The notes: a model not told the origin generated them from the sequence alone. DNA of 64,000 nucleotides from Bacillus altitudinis 41KF2b (GCF_000691145.1 NZ_ASJC01000007.1:91924-155923), one strand, 5' to 3'. Positions 1 to 8,566 are shown, counted from the stretch's first letter. A program made the numbers and translations.

Positions 1-460
1 AGCCCGATACTGCAGCAAGCTCAAAGTTTTCCTTTTTAGCACCTTTGAATAACTTCGCAAGTGCCTCCGCTGCTTCTTTTCGAATATATCGTTTTTCAAT
101 ATCCTCTGAAAAAGAGAATTCCACTTTTGGTACAACGAGATCAGAAGGTTTATAGGTTCCTGGCAGTGCATATTCTTTGTTCACTAAAGCAAGCACATTT
201 TCAGGGTTTTGAATGGTCTTCAGTCCGCTCACTACCTTGATGTCATTGAAATATTCACTCTTTAACGTCAGCTCTTGATTAGATGAATCTGCCGTATCGT
301 TTGAGTTTTGCTGGGGTGATGAACTTGCTGCGTTCTTTTGTTCGTTTGTTTTGTTAGATTCAGTGGTACCGCTTTTCTGATCCAGCAACTGGCAGCCTGA
401 TAATGCGGCCGTCAAACCAAGAATCGATGCGATTGAGAGTATTTTATAGCTTTTCTTCAT
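1..460 (-). CDS. yodJ: VanY-family D,D-/L,D-carboxypeptidase lipoprotein, C-terminus beyond the window
   Basis: The first 153 codons of a gene that runs off the left edge. The N-terminus is a lipoprotein signal: a Lys-Lys start, a hydrophobic stretch, then lipobox LSGC with the lipidated Cys at residue 23. A Ser/Asn/Gln-rich linker (about 28-60) follows, then the usual lead-in of VanY-type peptidases (NKEYALPGTYKPSDLV, then an IRKEAAEAL helix). The zinc-binding catalytic residues lie outside the window. The family trims the terminal D-Ala from peptidoglycan peptides at the outer membrane face. deoD follows upstream as in B. subtilis, which supports the yodJ name. Confidence 0.85.
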   Translation of the reverse strand, partial: MKKSYKILSIASILGLTAALSGCQLLDQKSGTTESNKTNEQKNAASSSPQQNSNDTADSSNQELTLKSEYFNDIKVVSGLKTIQNPENVLALVNKEYALPGTYKPSDLVVPKVEFSFSEDIEKRYIRKEAAEALAKLFKGAKKENFELAAVSG

Positions 461-484
461 GACATACCTTCCTTTTGCTCTACT

Positions 485-516
485 AAAAAAATAAAGATGC
501 GCTACATCGTAGCACA
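485..516 (-). terminator. Intrinsic terminator of deoD
   Basis: On the minus strand an 8-bp stem (TGTGCTAC / GTAGCGCA, one G-U pair) with a 3-nt loop is followed by a T-rich tract. It lies between deoD and yodJ. Confidence 0.7.
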
Positions 517-528
517 CCCTTTATACTA

Positions 529-1224
529 TTATAAAACAGAATCTAGTGCAATTAAGATCATTTCGTCAAATGTCGTTTGACGCTCTTCAGCAGTTGTTTC
601 TTCTCCTGTTAGCACATGATCGCTCACTGTCAGAATCGACAACGCTTTTCTGCCAAATTTTGCAGCAAGCGTATAAAGAGCCGTTGTCTCCATTTCGATC
701 GCTAGAATTCCATATTGATCCATCAGCTCAAGTGGTTTTTCATTATAAAACTGGTCTGCTGTAAATACATTCCCAACACGCACAGCTACATTTTTCGCTT
801 CTGCTGTGTCGTAGGCTTTTTTCAGTAAACCAAAATCAGCACATGGTGCGTAATCAATCGGTCCAAATGCCACACGGTTCATTTGAGAATCTGTTGATGA
901 TGTTTGAGCTAAGATGACGTCACGTACATTGACATCTTTTTTGATCGCTCCGCAAGAACCAACACGGATTAAGTTTTGAACATCATAGCTTTGGATCAGC
1001 TCATTCACATAGATCGAAATAGACGGTACGCCCATTCCAGTACCTTGTACAGAAATGCGTTTTCCTTTATATGTTCCGGTATAACCATACATGCCGCGCA
1101 CTTCGTTATAGCACACAACATCTTCTAAATATGTATCTGCAATATATTTCGCACGAAGCGGATCGCCTGGAAGCAATACCGTTTCTGCAATTTGTCCTTT
1201 TTCTGCTCCAATATGTACACTCAT
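529..1224 (-). CDS. deoD: Purine nucleoside phosphorylase DeoD
   Basis: 231 residues, the length of hexameric trimeric-family purine nucleoside phosphorylases. It cleaves purine (deoxy)nucleosides with phosphate to base and (deoxy)ribose-1-phosphate in cytosolic salvage. Visible signatures are the N-terminal [20 protein letters not shown] phosphate-site segment, the [10 protein letters not shown] loop and the late SDHVLTGE segment holding the base-contacting Asp. The start has a GGAGG box 7 nt upstream. It lies between yodJ and yodL as in B. subtilis, with its own terminator downstream. Confidence 0.97.
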   Translation of the reverse strand: MSVHIGAEKGQIAETVLLPGDPLRAKYIADTYLEDVVCYNEVRGMYGYTGTYKGKRISVQGTGMGVPSISIYVNELIQSYDVQNLIRVGSCGAIKKDVNVRDVILAQTSSTDSQMNRVAFGPIDYAPCADFGLLKKAYDTAEAKNVAVRVGNVFTADQFYNEKPLELMDQYGILAIEMETTALYTLAAKFGRKALSILTVSDHVLTGEETTAEERQTTFDEMILIALDSVL

Positions 1225-1298
1225 TTTTTAGCCTCCACTTACGTTTAACATGTGTTTAGTCCCATTTATTATAAACGATTGAGATCAAAAAAGAAAAT

Positions 1299-1322
1299 AC
1301 CAGCTGAAAGTAAAGCTGGCAT
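1299..1322 (-). terminator. Probable terminator of yodL
   Basis: A minus-strand stem CCAGCT / AGCTGG with a 7-nt loop, followed by ATTTTCTTTTTT, directly after the yodL stop. Confidence 0.55.
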
Positions 1323-1334
1323 CGTCGTTTATAT

Positions 1335-1652
1335 TTAACTCATCGTCATTAGGCGTTCACTGCGTTTCCATCCTGCCGGAAAGAGTTGGTAGTAGCACTT
1401 CCCTTTTTTCTGGTCATCAATCACAACGATATCCCCTGTTGTGATAAACCGTGCATTGTAATCATTAGGGACTGTATCTTGTACATTAAATGTCGAGAAT
1501 GCTTTTTCTAGTACATCAAGGTGTGTCCTGCCGCCAATCTTTGTCCGGTACACAGGCTGATGTCCGCTTTCTGCACCATATTCAGGTGTTTGATAAATGG
1601 TTAAGTGATAAGCTGAAGGTTTCTTTTGAAAAAATCTCAACGTCAATTGCAT
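1335..1652 (-). CDS. yodL: YodL family protein
   Basis: 105 residues, soluble, no signal or membrane segment. The order deoD-yodL-yodM and the sequence match B. subtilis YodL. From the literature as I remember it, B. subtilis YodL is sporulation-associated and its overproduction interferes with MreB and cell width; nothing in this sequence tests that. Visible features are a central hydrophobic ITTGDIVVIDD strand segment and a C-terminal YYQLFPAGW. The start has a GGGAGGG box 6 nt upstream. Its own terminator separates it from deoD. Confidence 0.8.
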   Translation of the reverse strand: MQLTLRFFQKKPSAYHLTIYQTPEYGAESGHQPVYRTKIGGRTHLDVLEKAFSTFNVQDTVPNDYNARFITTGDIVVIDDQKKGKCYYQLFPAGWKRSERLMTMS

Positions 1653-1706
1653 TCAAATCCCTCCCCTTTTATATAAAATTGGCTGGGATCTATGAATTTC
1701 CTTCTT

Positions 1707-2324
1707 CTATTTTTGTCGAATGACGGACAATTTTTCGTCAATCTTTTTACATATGAGAAATAAAGCTAGTCCTATCGCAAAGCCCCCTGCTACATCAGTG
1801 ACATAATGAACACCGATATACATCCTGCTGATGCCGATCATCAGCACATAGCACCCTGTCACCATGTAGACTGCTTTTTGTCTCTTTTTCAGCCACGGAA
1901 CCATTTCAATGAATAGATAGGCGATAAATGGATAGATCGTTGCTGCATTCATAGAATGTCCGCTCGGAAAGCTGTAATAGGTCTCATTCACTAGATGATC
2001 AAAGGCTGGACGCTCTCTAGCAAACAGTCCTTTCAGTTCATGATTGACCGTTTTTTCTGCTATATATAGTAGAAAAAGCAGCATAATAGAGTGGTAGCGT
2101 TTATACATAAACAGCACCACGCTAAAGATGAGCATGATTGGGACAAGCAGCGCACTGATACCAAAGTCAGTCAAAGTCAGCATGACATCATTTAAAAAAG
2201 GAAGTCTGATGTTTTCAAACGATAAGATGATCTGGTTGTCCAACTCCTGGAACATGCCAGACACCATAAGCGCTGCGATGGCGCCAAACAAAAGGAAAAA
2301 AATGATGACATACACGCGAACCAA
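1707..2324 (-). CDS. yodM: PAP2-family membrane phosphatase YodM
   Basis: 205 residues with about five or six membrane segments. The three PAP2 signatures are present: KGLFARERP (KX6RP) near residue 107, the PSGH segment near 127, and SRMYIGVHYVTD (SRX5HX3D) near 170-181. This family dephosphorylates lipid phosphates such as undecaprenyl pyrophosphate or phosphatidylglycerophosphate at the outer face of the membrane; which substrate applies is unknown. The assigned start is TTG close behind a GGGAGGGG box; a GTG three codons later is equally possible. The product and position match B. subtilis YodM. Confidence 0.9.
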   Translation of the reverse strand: MVRVYVIIFFLLFGAIAALMVSGMFQELDNQIILSFENIRLPFLNDVMLTLTDFGISALLVPIMLIFSVVLFMYKRYHSIMLLFLLYIAEKTVNHELKGLFARERPAFDHLVNETYYSFPSGHSMNAATIYPFIAYLFIEMVPWLKKRQKAVYMVTGCYVLMIGISRMYIGVHYVTDVAGGFAIGLALFLICKKIDEKLSVIRQK

Positions 2325-2366
2325 TTCCCCTCCCTTTCTACTCAGAATCTCTTCAAAGTATAGTGC

Positions 2367-2537
2367 CTACCGCGCCTCTTCTTCAACTATCATTGCTTTC
2401 CTCAGCATATATTCAAATGTAATATCGGCAAGCTCAAACGTTTCCAGCTCAGATGGTATGTACCCTCTTTTGACCAGCTCCGTGTAGAAGAATTCTGCAA
2501 TTTCCTCTGTATCAATCACCAAATCTGCTTCTTTCAT
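2367..2537 (-). CDS. yozD: YozD, small acidic protein
   Basis: A 56-codon frame read directly from the sequence, starting MKEADLVIDTEEIAEFFY and ending EEEAR. It is acidic, mostly helical by composition, with no membrane segment. The start follows an AAGGAGG box at normal spacing. Position between yodM and yodN and the size match B. subtilis YozD. No function is known to me. It probably co-transcribes with yodM, whose start lies 43 nt downstream. Confidence 0.8.
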   Translation of the reverse strand: MKEADLVIDTEEIAEFFYTELVKRGYIPSELETFELADITFEYMLRKAMIVEEEAR

Positions 2538-2656
2538 TGCTTTCCGCCTCCTTTTTTATGATGTATGAACGCTGCCTTATTTTTATTACAGTTTGTCATA
2601 ATGGCTCATTCCATACATATAAATGCAGTAAACGAAAAGAAAAGGGGCATGAGGCA

Positions 2657-2791
2657 ATGAAATGGTTAAGCATTTTAGATGGACATACTTTTGATCAGGT
2701 GATGGGCCGTATCTTGAGGGGATGGTTTTATGTGATTGCTTTTTTCTGTGTTCCTTACTTTTTATTCGTGTTAGGACAAGTCTTCTTTTAA
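2657..2791 (+). CDS. Small single-span membrane protein, unknown
   Basis: 44 residues starting MKWLSILDGHTFDQVMGRIL and ending with a hydrophobic segment (WFYVIAFFCVPYFLFVLGQVFF) that should span the membrane once. An AGGGG box lies 9 nt before the ATG; an upstream in-frame ATG at 2537 has no good ribosome site. It is the only plus-strand gene in a minus-strand cluster, and its stop codon overlaps the stop of convergent yodN by two bases. I do not recognise the family. Confidence 0.6.
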   Translation: MKWLSILDGHTFDQVMGRILRGWFYVIAFFCVPYFLFVLGQVFF

Positions 2792-3468
2792 CCAAAATGC
2801 TCGTTTAAACTTTCCAAAATAAAGTCCATCATATCCTTATATTCTGGGTCTTTGAAAAATTCATAGAGAATTTTATAATCATTGTAAATATCAAGAAGCT
2901 CATCCACTATAGATACAGCGAGAAATTCTAGTGATGCTTCGCTTTCTTGTTTCTCTTCTAACTGTAATAGAGCGGTTTGCACCATATCTTCCTCTATTTC
3001 TTTTGAGGTTTCTCCAACGTAATGCACAAAAAGAAGCTGATGAACAAACTGATCCATCTCATATTTTCTTAGGACAAGCGTCAAGTCTTCTTCTTCTGTT
3101 TCCAGCCATTCTCCGTCTTTTAACCTTGTCAGTTCATAAATGACATCTTCCCAGCCATCTTCAAGGTAGCGCCATATCTCAGTCCGATGGCCAATGATTT
3201 TAAATAGCTCTTTCCCGTAATCCTTTACATATACAACATCGCCAATGAGGAACTCATATTCAATGTCCAGCTTTTCTGTATCTACAATCACCCCGTCGTA
3301 CTCATCGTAAAGCTGGAGTGATGTTTCAAAATAAAGCACCTCATTATGATTGACCTCATATAGATAATGTTGGTCAATTTGATGGACTTTTGTTATCGTT
3401 CCAACTGTGCCGTACATGACAACGACGACAATATCCCCTACTTTATATTTTGGTGCTTTCGCCTTCAT
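2788..3468 (-). CDS. yodN: YodN, hypothetical protein
   Basis: 226 residues from the ATG behind an AGGGGGAG box; the open frame extends 28 codons further but that stretch lacks a ribosome site. The N-terminal half has two short beta-rich repeats (KVGDIVVVVMYGTVGTITKV near 7-26, then LIGDVVYVKDYGKELFKIIG near 75-95), suggestive of SH3/KOW-like barrels. The C-terminal half is acidic and helical. It is cytosolic and lies where YodN is in B. subtilis. Function unknown. Confidence 0.8.
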   Translation of the reverse strand: MKAKAPKYKVGDIVVVVMYGTVGTITKVHQIDQHYLYEVNHNEVLYFETSLQLYDEYDGVIVDTEKLDIEYEFLIGDVVYVKDYGKELFKIIGHRTEIWRYLEDGWEDVIYELTRLKDGEWLETEEEDLTLVLRKYEMDQFVHQLLFVHYVGETSKEIEEDMVQTALLQLEEKQESEASLEFLAVSIVDELLDIYNDYKILYEFFKDPEYKDMMDFILESLNEHFG

Positions 3469-3615
3469 TCTGTCTCCCCCTTGCCCGACTTTTGGTCTTA
3501 ACGTATCGTATGCCGGCGCAAGGAATTCTGCATGGGCAACCACACCATGCAAAACGCCATTTTATTTCTTCATGAAAAAACCGCTTCTTCCATACGGAAC
3601 AAGCGGTTGTGTGTG

Positions 3616-3840
3616 TTATTTTTTTTTGACTTCTACTTCGTATTGCTCAAAAGCCTCATCAAATGTCGTCATGGAGCTTAAATAGTCCCCATTTAACTCT
3701 AAATAGGCACATAGCTCATGATAATCAGTGGATGCTTTAGGAAAGCTGTGATCTTCATAAGCAGCATTTGCAAAATGACTGATGTCATCCTTCGGTTTTG
3801 GATGTCTATACTTCATTAAATAATGGTAAAACGACTTCAC
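3616..3840 (-). CDS. yozE: YozE (UPF0346) small protein
   Basis: Starts at GTG (VKSFYHYL) behind a GGAGGG box, giving 74 residues, the length of B. subtilis YozE; an upstream ATG in the same frame would add seven poorly conserved residues and overlap the Shine-Dalgarno sequence. The motif YRHPKPKDDISHFAN followed by FPKASTDYHE is characteristic of the sterile-alpha-like YozE fold. Role unknown. Confidence 0.9.
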   Translation of the reverse strand: MKSFYHYLMKYRHPKPKDDISHFANAAYEDHSFPKASTDYHELCAYLELNGDYLSSMTTFDEAFEQYEVEVKKK

Positions 3841-3919
3841 CTGTTTTTCCCTCCGCGACACTCTATTTTGTTGTTATATTATACAGGAATTTGATGACTT
3901 GTATAGGCGGAGGTACAAC

Positions 3920-4201
3920 TTATGAAGAAAAATCAAAGTAATTACGCTTTAATAACCGCTCCATGCTCATTAATTCTTCATATAAGATTTTTTCTGGAAG
4001 TTTTGTTTGATCGACTAAAATTAATTGATCTTCTATCTCTTTTACTGTCTCATCCTTCTGATACGTCATCCCGCAATGCGTGCAAGAAATCGAAGGCGTT
4101 TCCAAAATCTCAATCGATTGTGTGCCCGTGATGAGTTCCCAATAGACTGTGGTCTGTCCTGCGTTCGCTTTCTTCTCCTCACACCAATCACATGTCAGCA
4201 A
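3920..4201 (-). CDS. yokU: YokU, zinc-ribbon protein linked to lysine aminomutase
   Basis: 93 residues starting at TTG behind GGAGGAG; the box lies inside the 3' end of kamA, whose stop is 2 nt away, so the two are translationally linked and probably one transcript. Four cysteines in two pairs (CDWC near the start, CTHC at about 40) form a YgiT-like zinc ribbon. The C-terminal half is helical and charged. Its strict pairing with kamA suggests a role with that enzyme, but the function is unknown. Confidence 0.85.
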   Translation of the reverse strand: MLTCDWCEEKKANAGQTTVYWELITGTQSIEILETPSISCTHCGMTYQKDETVKEIEDQLILVDQTKLPEKILYEELMSMERLLKRNYFDFSS

Positions 4202-4203
4202 CG

Positions 4204-5604
4204 TTATTTCTCCTCCTTTACGGTTTGTTCTTTTTTGAGCTGGGCTTGATATTTCTTCTCTTTTAATTCATCTCGTTTTTCACGTTTGTTTTTGAGCGTA
4301 TCATGTTCAGGATTCGTTTCATAAGACTCTCTTCGTTTCATTCGGCTTAAATTTTCAGGCGTAAAGGATCTTGCTTCATCCTCAAATAGAGCAGTTATGC
4401 CAATGGCGGGTTCTTTCTTTTCTTCATAGATTTCATTAAAATACGCATCTGCTTGGCCTGCGACGTAATGTTCTGGCTCCGGATAAGAGGTGATCACACC
4501 TTCAAAGTTACGCAGGACCACTTTCTCTGGGCTTTGAGATAATAAATAATTTGGCTGTAAGGTGATCTTACCTCCTCCGCCTGGTGCATCTACAACAAAG
4601 CTTGGCACGGCATAACCACTCGTATGTCCTCTTAAGCCTTCAATGATTTCAAGGCCTTTTGAAACCGGTGTTCTAAAGTGGCCGATCCCCTCAGATAAAT
4701 CACATTGATAAATATAATAAGGTCTGACGCGAATCATGACGAGATCATGCATCAGCTTCTTCATAATTGGCACACTGTCGTTAATTCCTGCTAGGATCAC
4801 CGCCTGATTACCAACAGGGACGCCAGCATTGACAAGTCGCTCACACGCTTCTTTTGCTTCTTTTGTGATTTCAATGCTTGTATTAAAGTGAGTGTTCAGC
4901 CAAACAGGATGATATTTTTTTAAAATCTCACACAATTCATCTGTAATTCGCTGCGGAAACACGACCGGTGCACGTGTTCCAATTCGAATGATTTCAACGT
5001 GAGGAATGTCTCGTAAGTTTTTCAAAATGTATTCAAGCACTTGATCATTAATTAACAGCCCGTCACCGCCTGAAATTAACACATCCCGCACTTCAGGGGT
5101 TTCTCTAATATATCCAATGGCGGCATCTAATTGCTTTTTCGGCACGCCCATCCCGATCTGACCGGAAAAGCGCCTTCTCGTACAATAGCGGCAGTACATG
5201 GAGCACTGATTTGTGACAAGAAACAGCACACGATCTGGGTAACGGTGCGTTAAACCTGGAACAGGTGAATCCTCATCTTCATGGAGCGGATCTTCGAGGT
5301 CATATTTTGTTTTATGAAGCTCTTCTGCAATCGGTACAGACTGCATACGGATTGGGCATCTTGGATCGTCTGGATTCATCAGTGAGGCATAGTAGGGTGT
5401 TATGTTGAGTGGAATGGTTTTCGTGGAAATCTTCACCCCTTCTTTTTCCTCTTCTGTTAAGTTCACGACTTTTTCTAAATCTTCAAGCGTTTTGACCGTA
5501 TGCGTCAGCTGCCAAATCCAGTCGTTCCACTTTTCCTCGGGTACGTCCTTCCAAAGTTCAATGTCCTTCCAATGTCGCGCAGGTTGATACAGTTTTTGAT
5601 TCAT
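4204..5604 (-). CDS. kamA: L-lysine 2,3-aminomutase KamA (radical SAM)
   Basis: 466 residues. It interconverts L-lysine and L-beta-lysine using S-adenosylmethionine, a [4Fe-4S] cluster and pyridoxal phosphate. The cluster motif CX3CX2C is at C134, C138 and C141; the glycine-rich SAM loop SGGDGL is near 178; the PLP lysine is K346 in PGGGGK; a Lys/Glu-rich tail ends the protein. The ATG at 5604 is chosen because AGGGGG lies 7 nt upstream; two earlier in-frame ATGs are too close to or before it. A sigma-54 promoter lies just upstream. The beta-lysine acetyltransferase gene (yodP) that follows kamA in B. subtilis is absent here. Confidence 0.96.
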   Translation of the reverse strand: MNQKLYQPARHWKDIELWKDVPEEKWNDWIWQLTHTVKTLEDLEKVVNLTEEEKEGVKISTKTIPLNITPYYASLMNPDDPRCPIRMQSVPIAEELHKTKYDLEDPLHEDEDSPVPGLTHRYPDRVLFLVTNQCSMYCRYCTRRRFSGQIGMGVPKKQLDAAIGYIRETPEVRDVLISGGDGLLINDQVLEYILKNLRDIPHVEIIRIGTRAPVVFPQRITDELCEILKKYHPVWLNTHFNTSIEITKEAKEACERLVNAGVPVGNQAVILAGINDSVPIMKKLMHDLVMIRVRPYYIYQCDLSEGIGHFRTPVSKGLEIIEGLRGHTSGYAVPSFVVDAPGGGGKITLQPNYLLSQSPEKVVLRNFEGVITSYPEPEHYVAGQADAYFNEIYEEKKEPAIGITALFEDEARSFTPENLSRMKRRESYETNPEHDTLKNKREKRDELKEKKYQAQLKKEQTVKEEK

Positions 5605-5638
5605 ATCCATTCCCCCTATCAGCATTCACTTTATACTA

Positions 5639-5654
5639 TGCAAGTTATGTGCCA
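5639..5654 (-). promoter_or_regulatory. Sigma-54 (SigL) -24/-12 promoter of kamA
   Basis: Minus-strand TGGCAC, five bases, TTGCA: an exact fit to the sigma-54 consensus with invariant GG and GC correctly spaced. Transcription would start about 24 nt before the kamA ATG. The gene immediately upstream encodes a sigma-54 activator. Confidence 0.85.
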
Positions 5655-5680
5655 ACATGGGAAAATGCCCCTATTCTTTA

Positions 5681-5695
5681 GAAAAGGAGCTTTTC
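5681..5695. repeat. Inverted repeat GAAAAG-GAG-CTTTTC between regulator and kamA
   Basis: A perfect 6-bp inverted repeat with a 3-bp centre, about 27 bp upstream of the kamA -24 box and just after the regulator stop. It has no T-run for the minus strand, so it may be an activator-binding site rather than a terminator; it is close to the promoter for a classical enhancer. Confidence 0.4.
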
Positions 5696-5720
5696 CGTCA
5701 CATTCACCTGTTTGAAGTGC

Positions 5721-7097
5721 CTACTTTTCGGCATCTGTATATTTTTTTAGCTTATACTGCAATGTTTGTCGAGGAATTTTTAAAGCGGCTGCCGTTTGCT
5801 TAATATTCCCTGCGTGCTGTCTTAAAGCTTCTTGAATCAGCGTTTGTTCAAATGACGTCACTTGACTTTTTAATGAGGACTCTGGCGGATGACTTTCTAT
5901 CTGATGCGTCCGCAAATGGACAGGGAGATATGCTGTGGTGATTTCTTCTGCTTCCTTTGGCATCATCAAGACGGCATGCTCGATCGTATGTTTTAATTCT
6001 CTCACATTCCCTGGCCACTGATGGGCCATAAATACTTGGACAGTTTCTTCAGAAAGGCGGTTGACGTTTTTTGAAAATTGCTGATGATACGTTTGAATAA
6101 AGTGGCTGGATAACAGCTGGATATCATGCTTCCTTGTGCGAAGCGGCGGGATATGAAATGATGACACATGCAGTCTATAAAATAAGTCTTCTCTTAACAT
6201 TTGTTTTTTAACGGCTTCAAATGGGTCGATATTGAGGGCAGTAATCACTCTGACATTTACTTGAACCGCCTTTGCATCACCTATCCGGCGGACAACACCA
6301 TCCTCTAACACACGCAGTAATTTTGTTTGAAGCGTAAGCGGCATCGCTTGCAGCTCATCAAGAAAAAGCGTACCACCATCTGCTAATTCAAACAGCCCCT
6401 TGCGATCTATTGCGCCCGTATAACTTCCTTTGACAGACCCGAATAAAAGACTTTCAAGCAGCGATTCTGGAAGAGCAGCACAGTTTTGCGGGATAAAGAC
6501 TTGATCTTTCCGATCAGATGCATGAACAATCGCTTGTACGAGTACCTCTTTTCCTGTCCCAGTTTCCCCGAATACCATAACCGATGAAGAATATGCAGCA
6601 GCTTTTTTCGCTTTCTCCAGCATCTCTTTTAAGTGTGGATCATTTGTTAAAAATGAAGAAAAATCGAGCATTTGAGTGGTCTCCGCGGCACCATCCGTTC
6701 GTTTTTTTTGATCTAAACGATTCGAAAGCGCCGACAGCTTCGACACATCCTTCGCTACTTCTACCGCCCCAATTAACTTGCTGCCTTCTATAATCGGCAG
6801 TGTGGTGTTGACGGTCTCAATTTTTTCTCCATTTTTATTCAAATAGGTTTGCAACGAATGATAAATGGGTTTTCCTGTTCTAAGTACATGCATGAGTGTA
6901 CTTGTCTTTTCAGTTAATGAAGGATACACATCCAGTATGTACTTGCCAATCACCTCTTCTTTCGCTAAACAGTCGAACTTCGCTGCATTATGATTATAAA
7001 AGATGGTGACCCCTTGATCGTCTACAACGTGAATCGCTTCATCAATGGCTTCTAAAATTAATTCAAACCAATCCGCTCTTTCGACAACCTTCCCCAC
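5721..7097 (-). CDS. PAS-domain sigma-54-dependent transcriptional activator (KamR-like)
   Basis: 458 residues from a GTG behind AGGGGG; a TTG 16 codons earlier has no ribosome site. Order: PAS sensor domain (about 10-120), AAA+ domain with Walker A GETGTGKE near 177, the sigma-54-contacting loop GSYTGA near 224 (usual GAFTGA with two conservative changes), Walker B TLFLDE near 243, arginine-finger region, then a Fis-type helix-turn-helix at the C-terminus. It resembles RocR/BkdR. Its position next to a kamA sigma-54 promoter makes kamA its likely target, as reported for KamR in B. thuringiensis. The PAS ligand is unknown. Confidence 0.9.
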   Translation of the reverse strand: MGKVVERADWFELILEAIDEAIHVVDDQGVTIFYNHNAAKFDCLAKEEVIGKYILDVYPSLTEKTSTLMHVLRTGKPIYHSLQTYLNKNGEKIETVNTTLPIIEGSKLIGAVEVAKDVSKLSALSNRLDQKKRTDGAAETTQMLDFSSFLTNDPHLKEMLEKAKKAAAYSSSVMVFGETGTGKEVLVQAIVHASDRKDQVFIPQNCAALPESLLESLLFGSVKGSYTGAIDRKGLFELADGGTLFLDELQAMPLTLQTKLLRVLEDGVVRRIGDAKAVQVNVRVITALNIDPFEAVKKQMLREDLFYRLHVSSFHIPPLRTRKHDIQLLSSHFIQTYHQQFSKNVNRLSEETVQVFMAHQWPGNVRELKHTIEHAVLMMPKEAEEITTAYLPVHLRTHQIESHPPESSLKSQVTSFEQTLIQEALRQHAGNIKQTAAALKIPRQTLQYKLKKYTDAEK

Positions 7098-7117
7098 TAT
7101 TTCCCCCTCACTTTCTA

Positions 7118-7133
7118 TGCCGAAAATCCGGCA
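7118..7133. repeat. Inverted repeat upstream of the sigma-54 activator gene
   Basis: TGCCG and CGGCA arms separated by 6 bp, about 21 bp before the GTG start. It could be an operator or a leader hairpin; no promoter boxes are clear beside it. Confidence 0.3.
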
Positions 7134-7252
7134 CGTATTGCCCAATTTTCAGCGGCTTGATGATATTCAACGTGTTCCCCTATCCTTTTCACGTTTCGCT
7201 TTTTCCTTTCGATCTCCTGCTTTTTTCGTCAATTCTAAAAAAAGCACCCCTT

Positions 7253-8542
7253 TTATGAGGAGTGCTTTCGTCCTGATATCTGATAAAGAGACAAGTCAAA
7301 TTCCTGAAGAGACTCCATATACAGTGGCACAATTGGCTTTCCTTCTTGAAAAAATGCAAATTGAGAAGGTTGTAGTTTGATTGGCTGATGGTAAAACGCA
7401 AATATTTTCACTACCTCAGGGACAATTCGGCAAAAGGTATCATGCACAAATAAATAGACATCTTGTTTCCATTTAAACAGCCGTCTATTTGGTGGGCTGA
7501 ATATTGGAGATACTTGAATGATGCTGCCTTCCTCAAACGTCTCCAGCTGCTGTTTTGTGACCGTGTAAATCTCCTTTTGATGAAACTGAAAATATTGCAC
7601 ATCACGTCTTGAAGCAAACCGTCTTTTTGTCTGATGTTCAATATAATAAAATGTTCTGCCGTTATCTGCAGTGACGACTGTATAATTCGGAACTGTCAGC
7701 GGCTCGTTCATTTCATATTTCATCGTACATAAGGAAGGAACACGAATCGCACGCCTGTTCTTTTCATTCACCCAGCGCTTGTCAATTAGATGGAGACATC
7801 CGTGAGCGATTTGATAATAATCGCCATCTCTTTCAATCACAGTTCCGTCAATTAAATCGTAGGGCATACTCGAAAACATATGATGGAATGATTGTGGCGT
7901 TTTATATGTGGTATCTAGTACTTCTTGTAATGGAAAGAACGCAGCAAAATGATTCAGTCTCATCCAAAACACAGAGTCAGCATGATGCCAATGTTTTGGT
8001 TCGTCGGCCCAGTATTGTCCGTATTTTTCATGAATAAACGAAAGCAGCCGGCTTCTATGCATAACAGAGCAATGGTCGACTTGAAAGGATGCATGCTCCA
8101 ACACTTGATCTGCTTCTCGAACGAAGCTCGCCGTTTCCACCAAATGCTGATTCACATGCACGACACGTTGCGAGGAATAGACGATATCTATGTGAGGCTT
8201 CGATTGAAAAACCTCGACCATTTTCTCTAAACGATCTTTTCTGTAGACTGTATCATCAGTTACATAACAAACCAGCTCACCTGTTATACGTGTTAATGCT
8301 TCATTAATTAGCGTTGCATAACGTACAGTCTTCAGCCGGTTTGCAGGATGAATTTGATGAGAATACAATTGAATGCGCTTATCCACTAAATAAGGCTGCA
8401 TCTTTTGGATCGTTTCTTGTTCAGAGCCATCATCCATGATCAAAAGCTCCCAATGCTGATACGTTTGTTCTACCACACTCTTTAGCACACGTTCAATGAA
8501 ATCAGGTTTGTTGTAGCTTGTTAATATCACTGATACTTTCAT
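7253..8542 (-). CDS. cgeD: CgeD, GT2-family glycosyltransferase of the spore crust
   Basis: 429 residues. An N-terminal GT-A fold spans about 1-230: VSVILTSYNKPDFIERVLKS, then DDGS near 39, and TDDTVY (DXD-type nucleotide-sugar site) near 95; the FQVDHCSVMHRR-like acceptor segment follows. The C-terminal ~200 residues are a CgeD-specific extension with WKQDVYLFV-like short repeats. The ATG at 8542 has AAGGAT 7 nt upstream. It lies directly after cgeC on the same strand. In B. subtilis it is sigma-K-dependent and shapes the spore surface; cgeE, the third gene of that operon there, is missing here. Confidence 0.93.
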   Translation of the reverse strand: MKVSVILTSYNKPDFIERVLKSVVEQTYQHWELLIMDDGSEQETIQKMQPYLVDKRIQLYSHQIHPANRLKTVRYATLINEALTRITGELVCYVTDDTVYRKDRLEKMVEVFQSKPHIDIVYSSQRVVHVNQHLVETASFVREADQVLEHASFQVDHCSVMHRSRLLSFIHEKYGQYWADEPKHWHHADSVFWMRLNHFAAFFPLQEVLDTTYKTPQSFHHMFSSMPYDLIDGTVIERDGDYYQIAHGCLHLIDKRWVNEKNRRAIRVPSLCTMKYEMNEPLTVPNYTVVTADNGRTFYYIEHQTKRRFASRRDVQYFQFHQKEIYTVTKQQLETFEEGSIIQVSPIFSPPNRRLFKWKQDVYLFVHDTFCRIVPEVVKIFAFYHQPIKLQPSQFAFFQEGKPIVPLYMESLQEFDLSLYQISGRKHSS

Positions 8543-8566
8543 GACCATTATCCTTTTTTAAATAGA

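Noticed and set aside
5655..5720. Intrinsic terminator between the sigma-54 regulator gene and kamA
   Set aside because: The GAAAAG/CTTTTC repeat has no T-run on the minus strand, so it was listed as an inverted repeat only.
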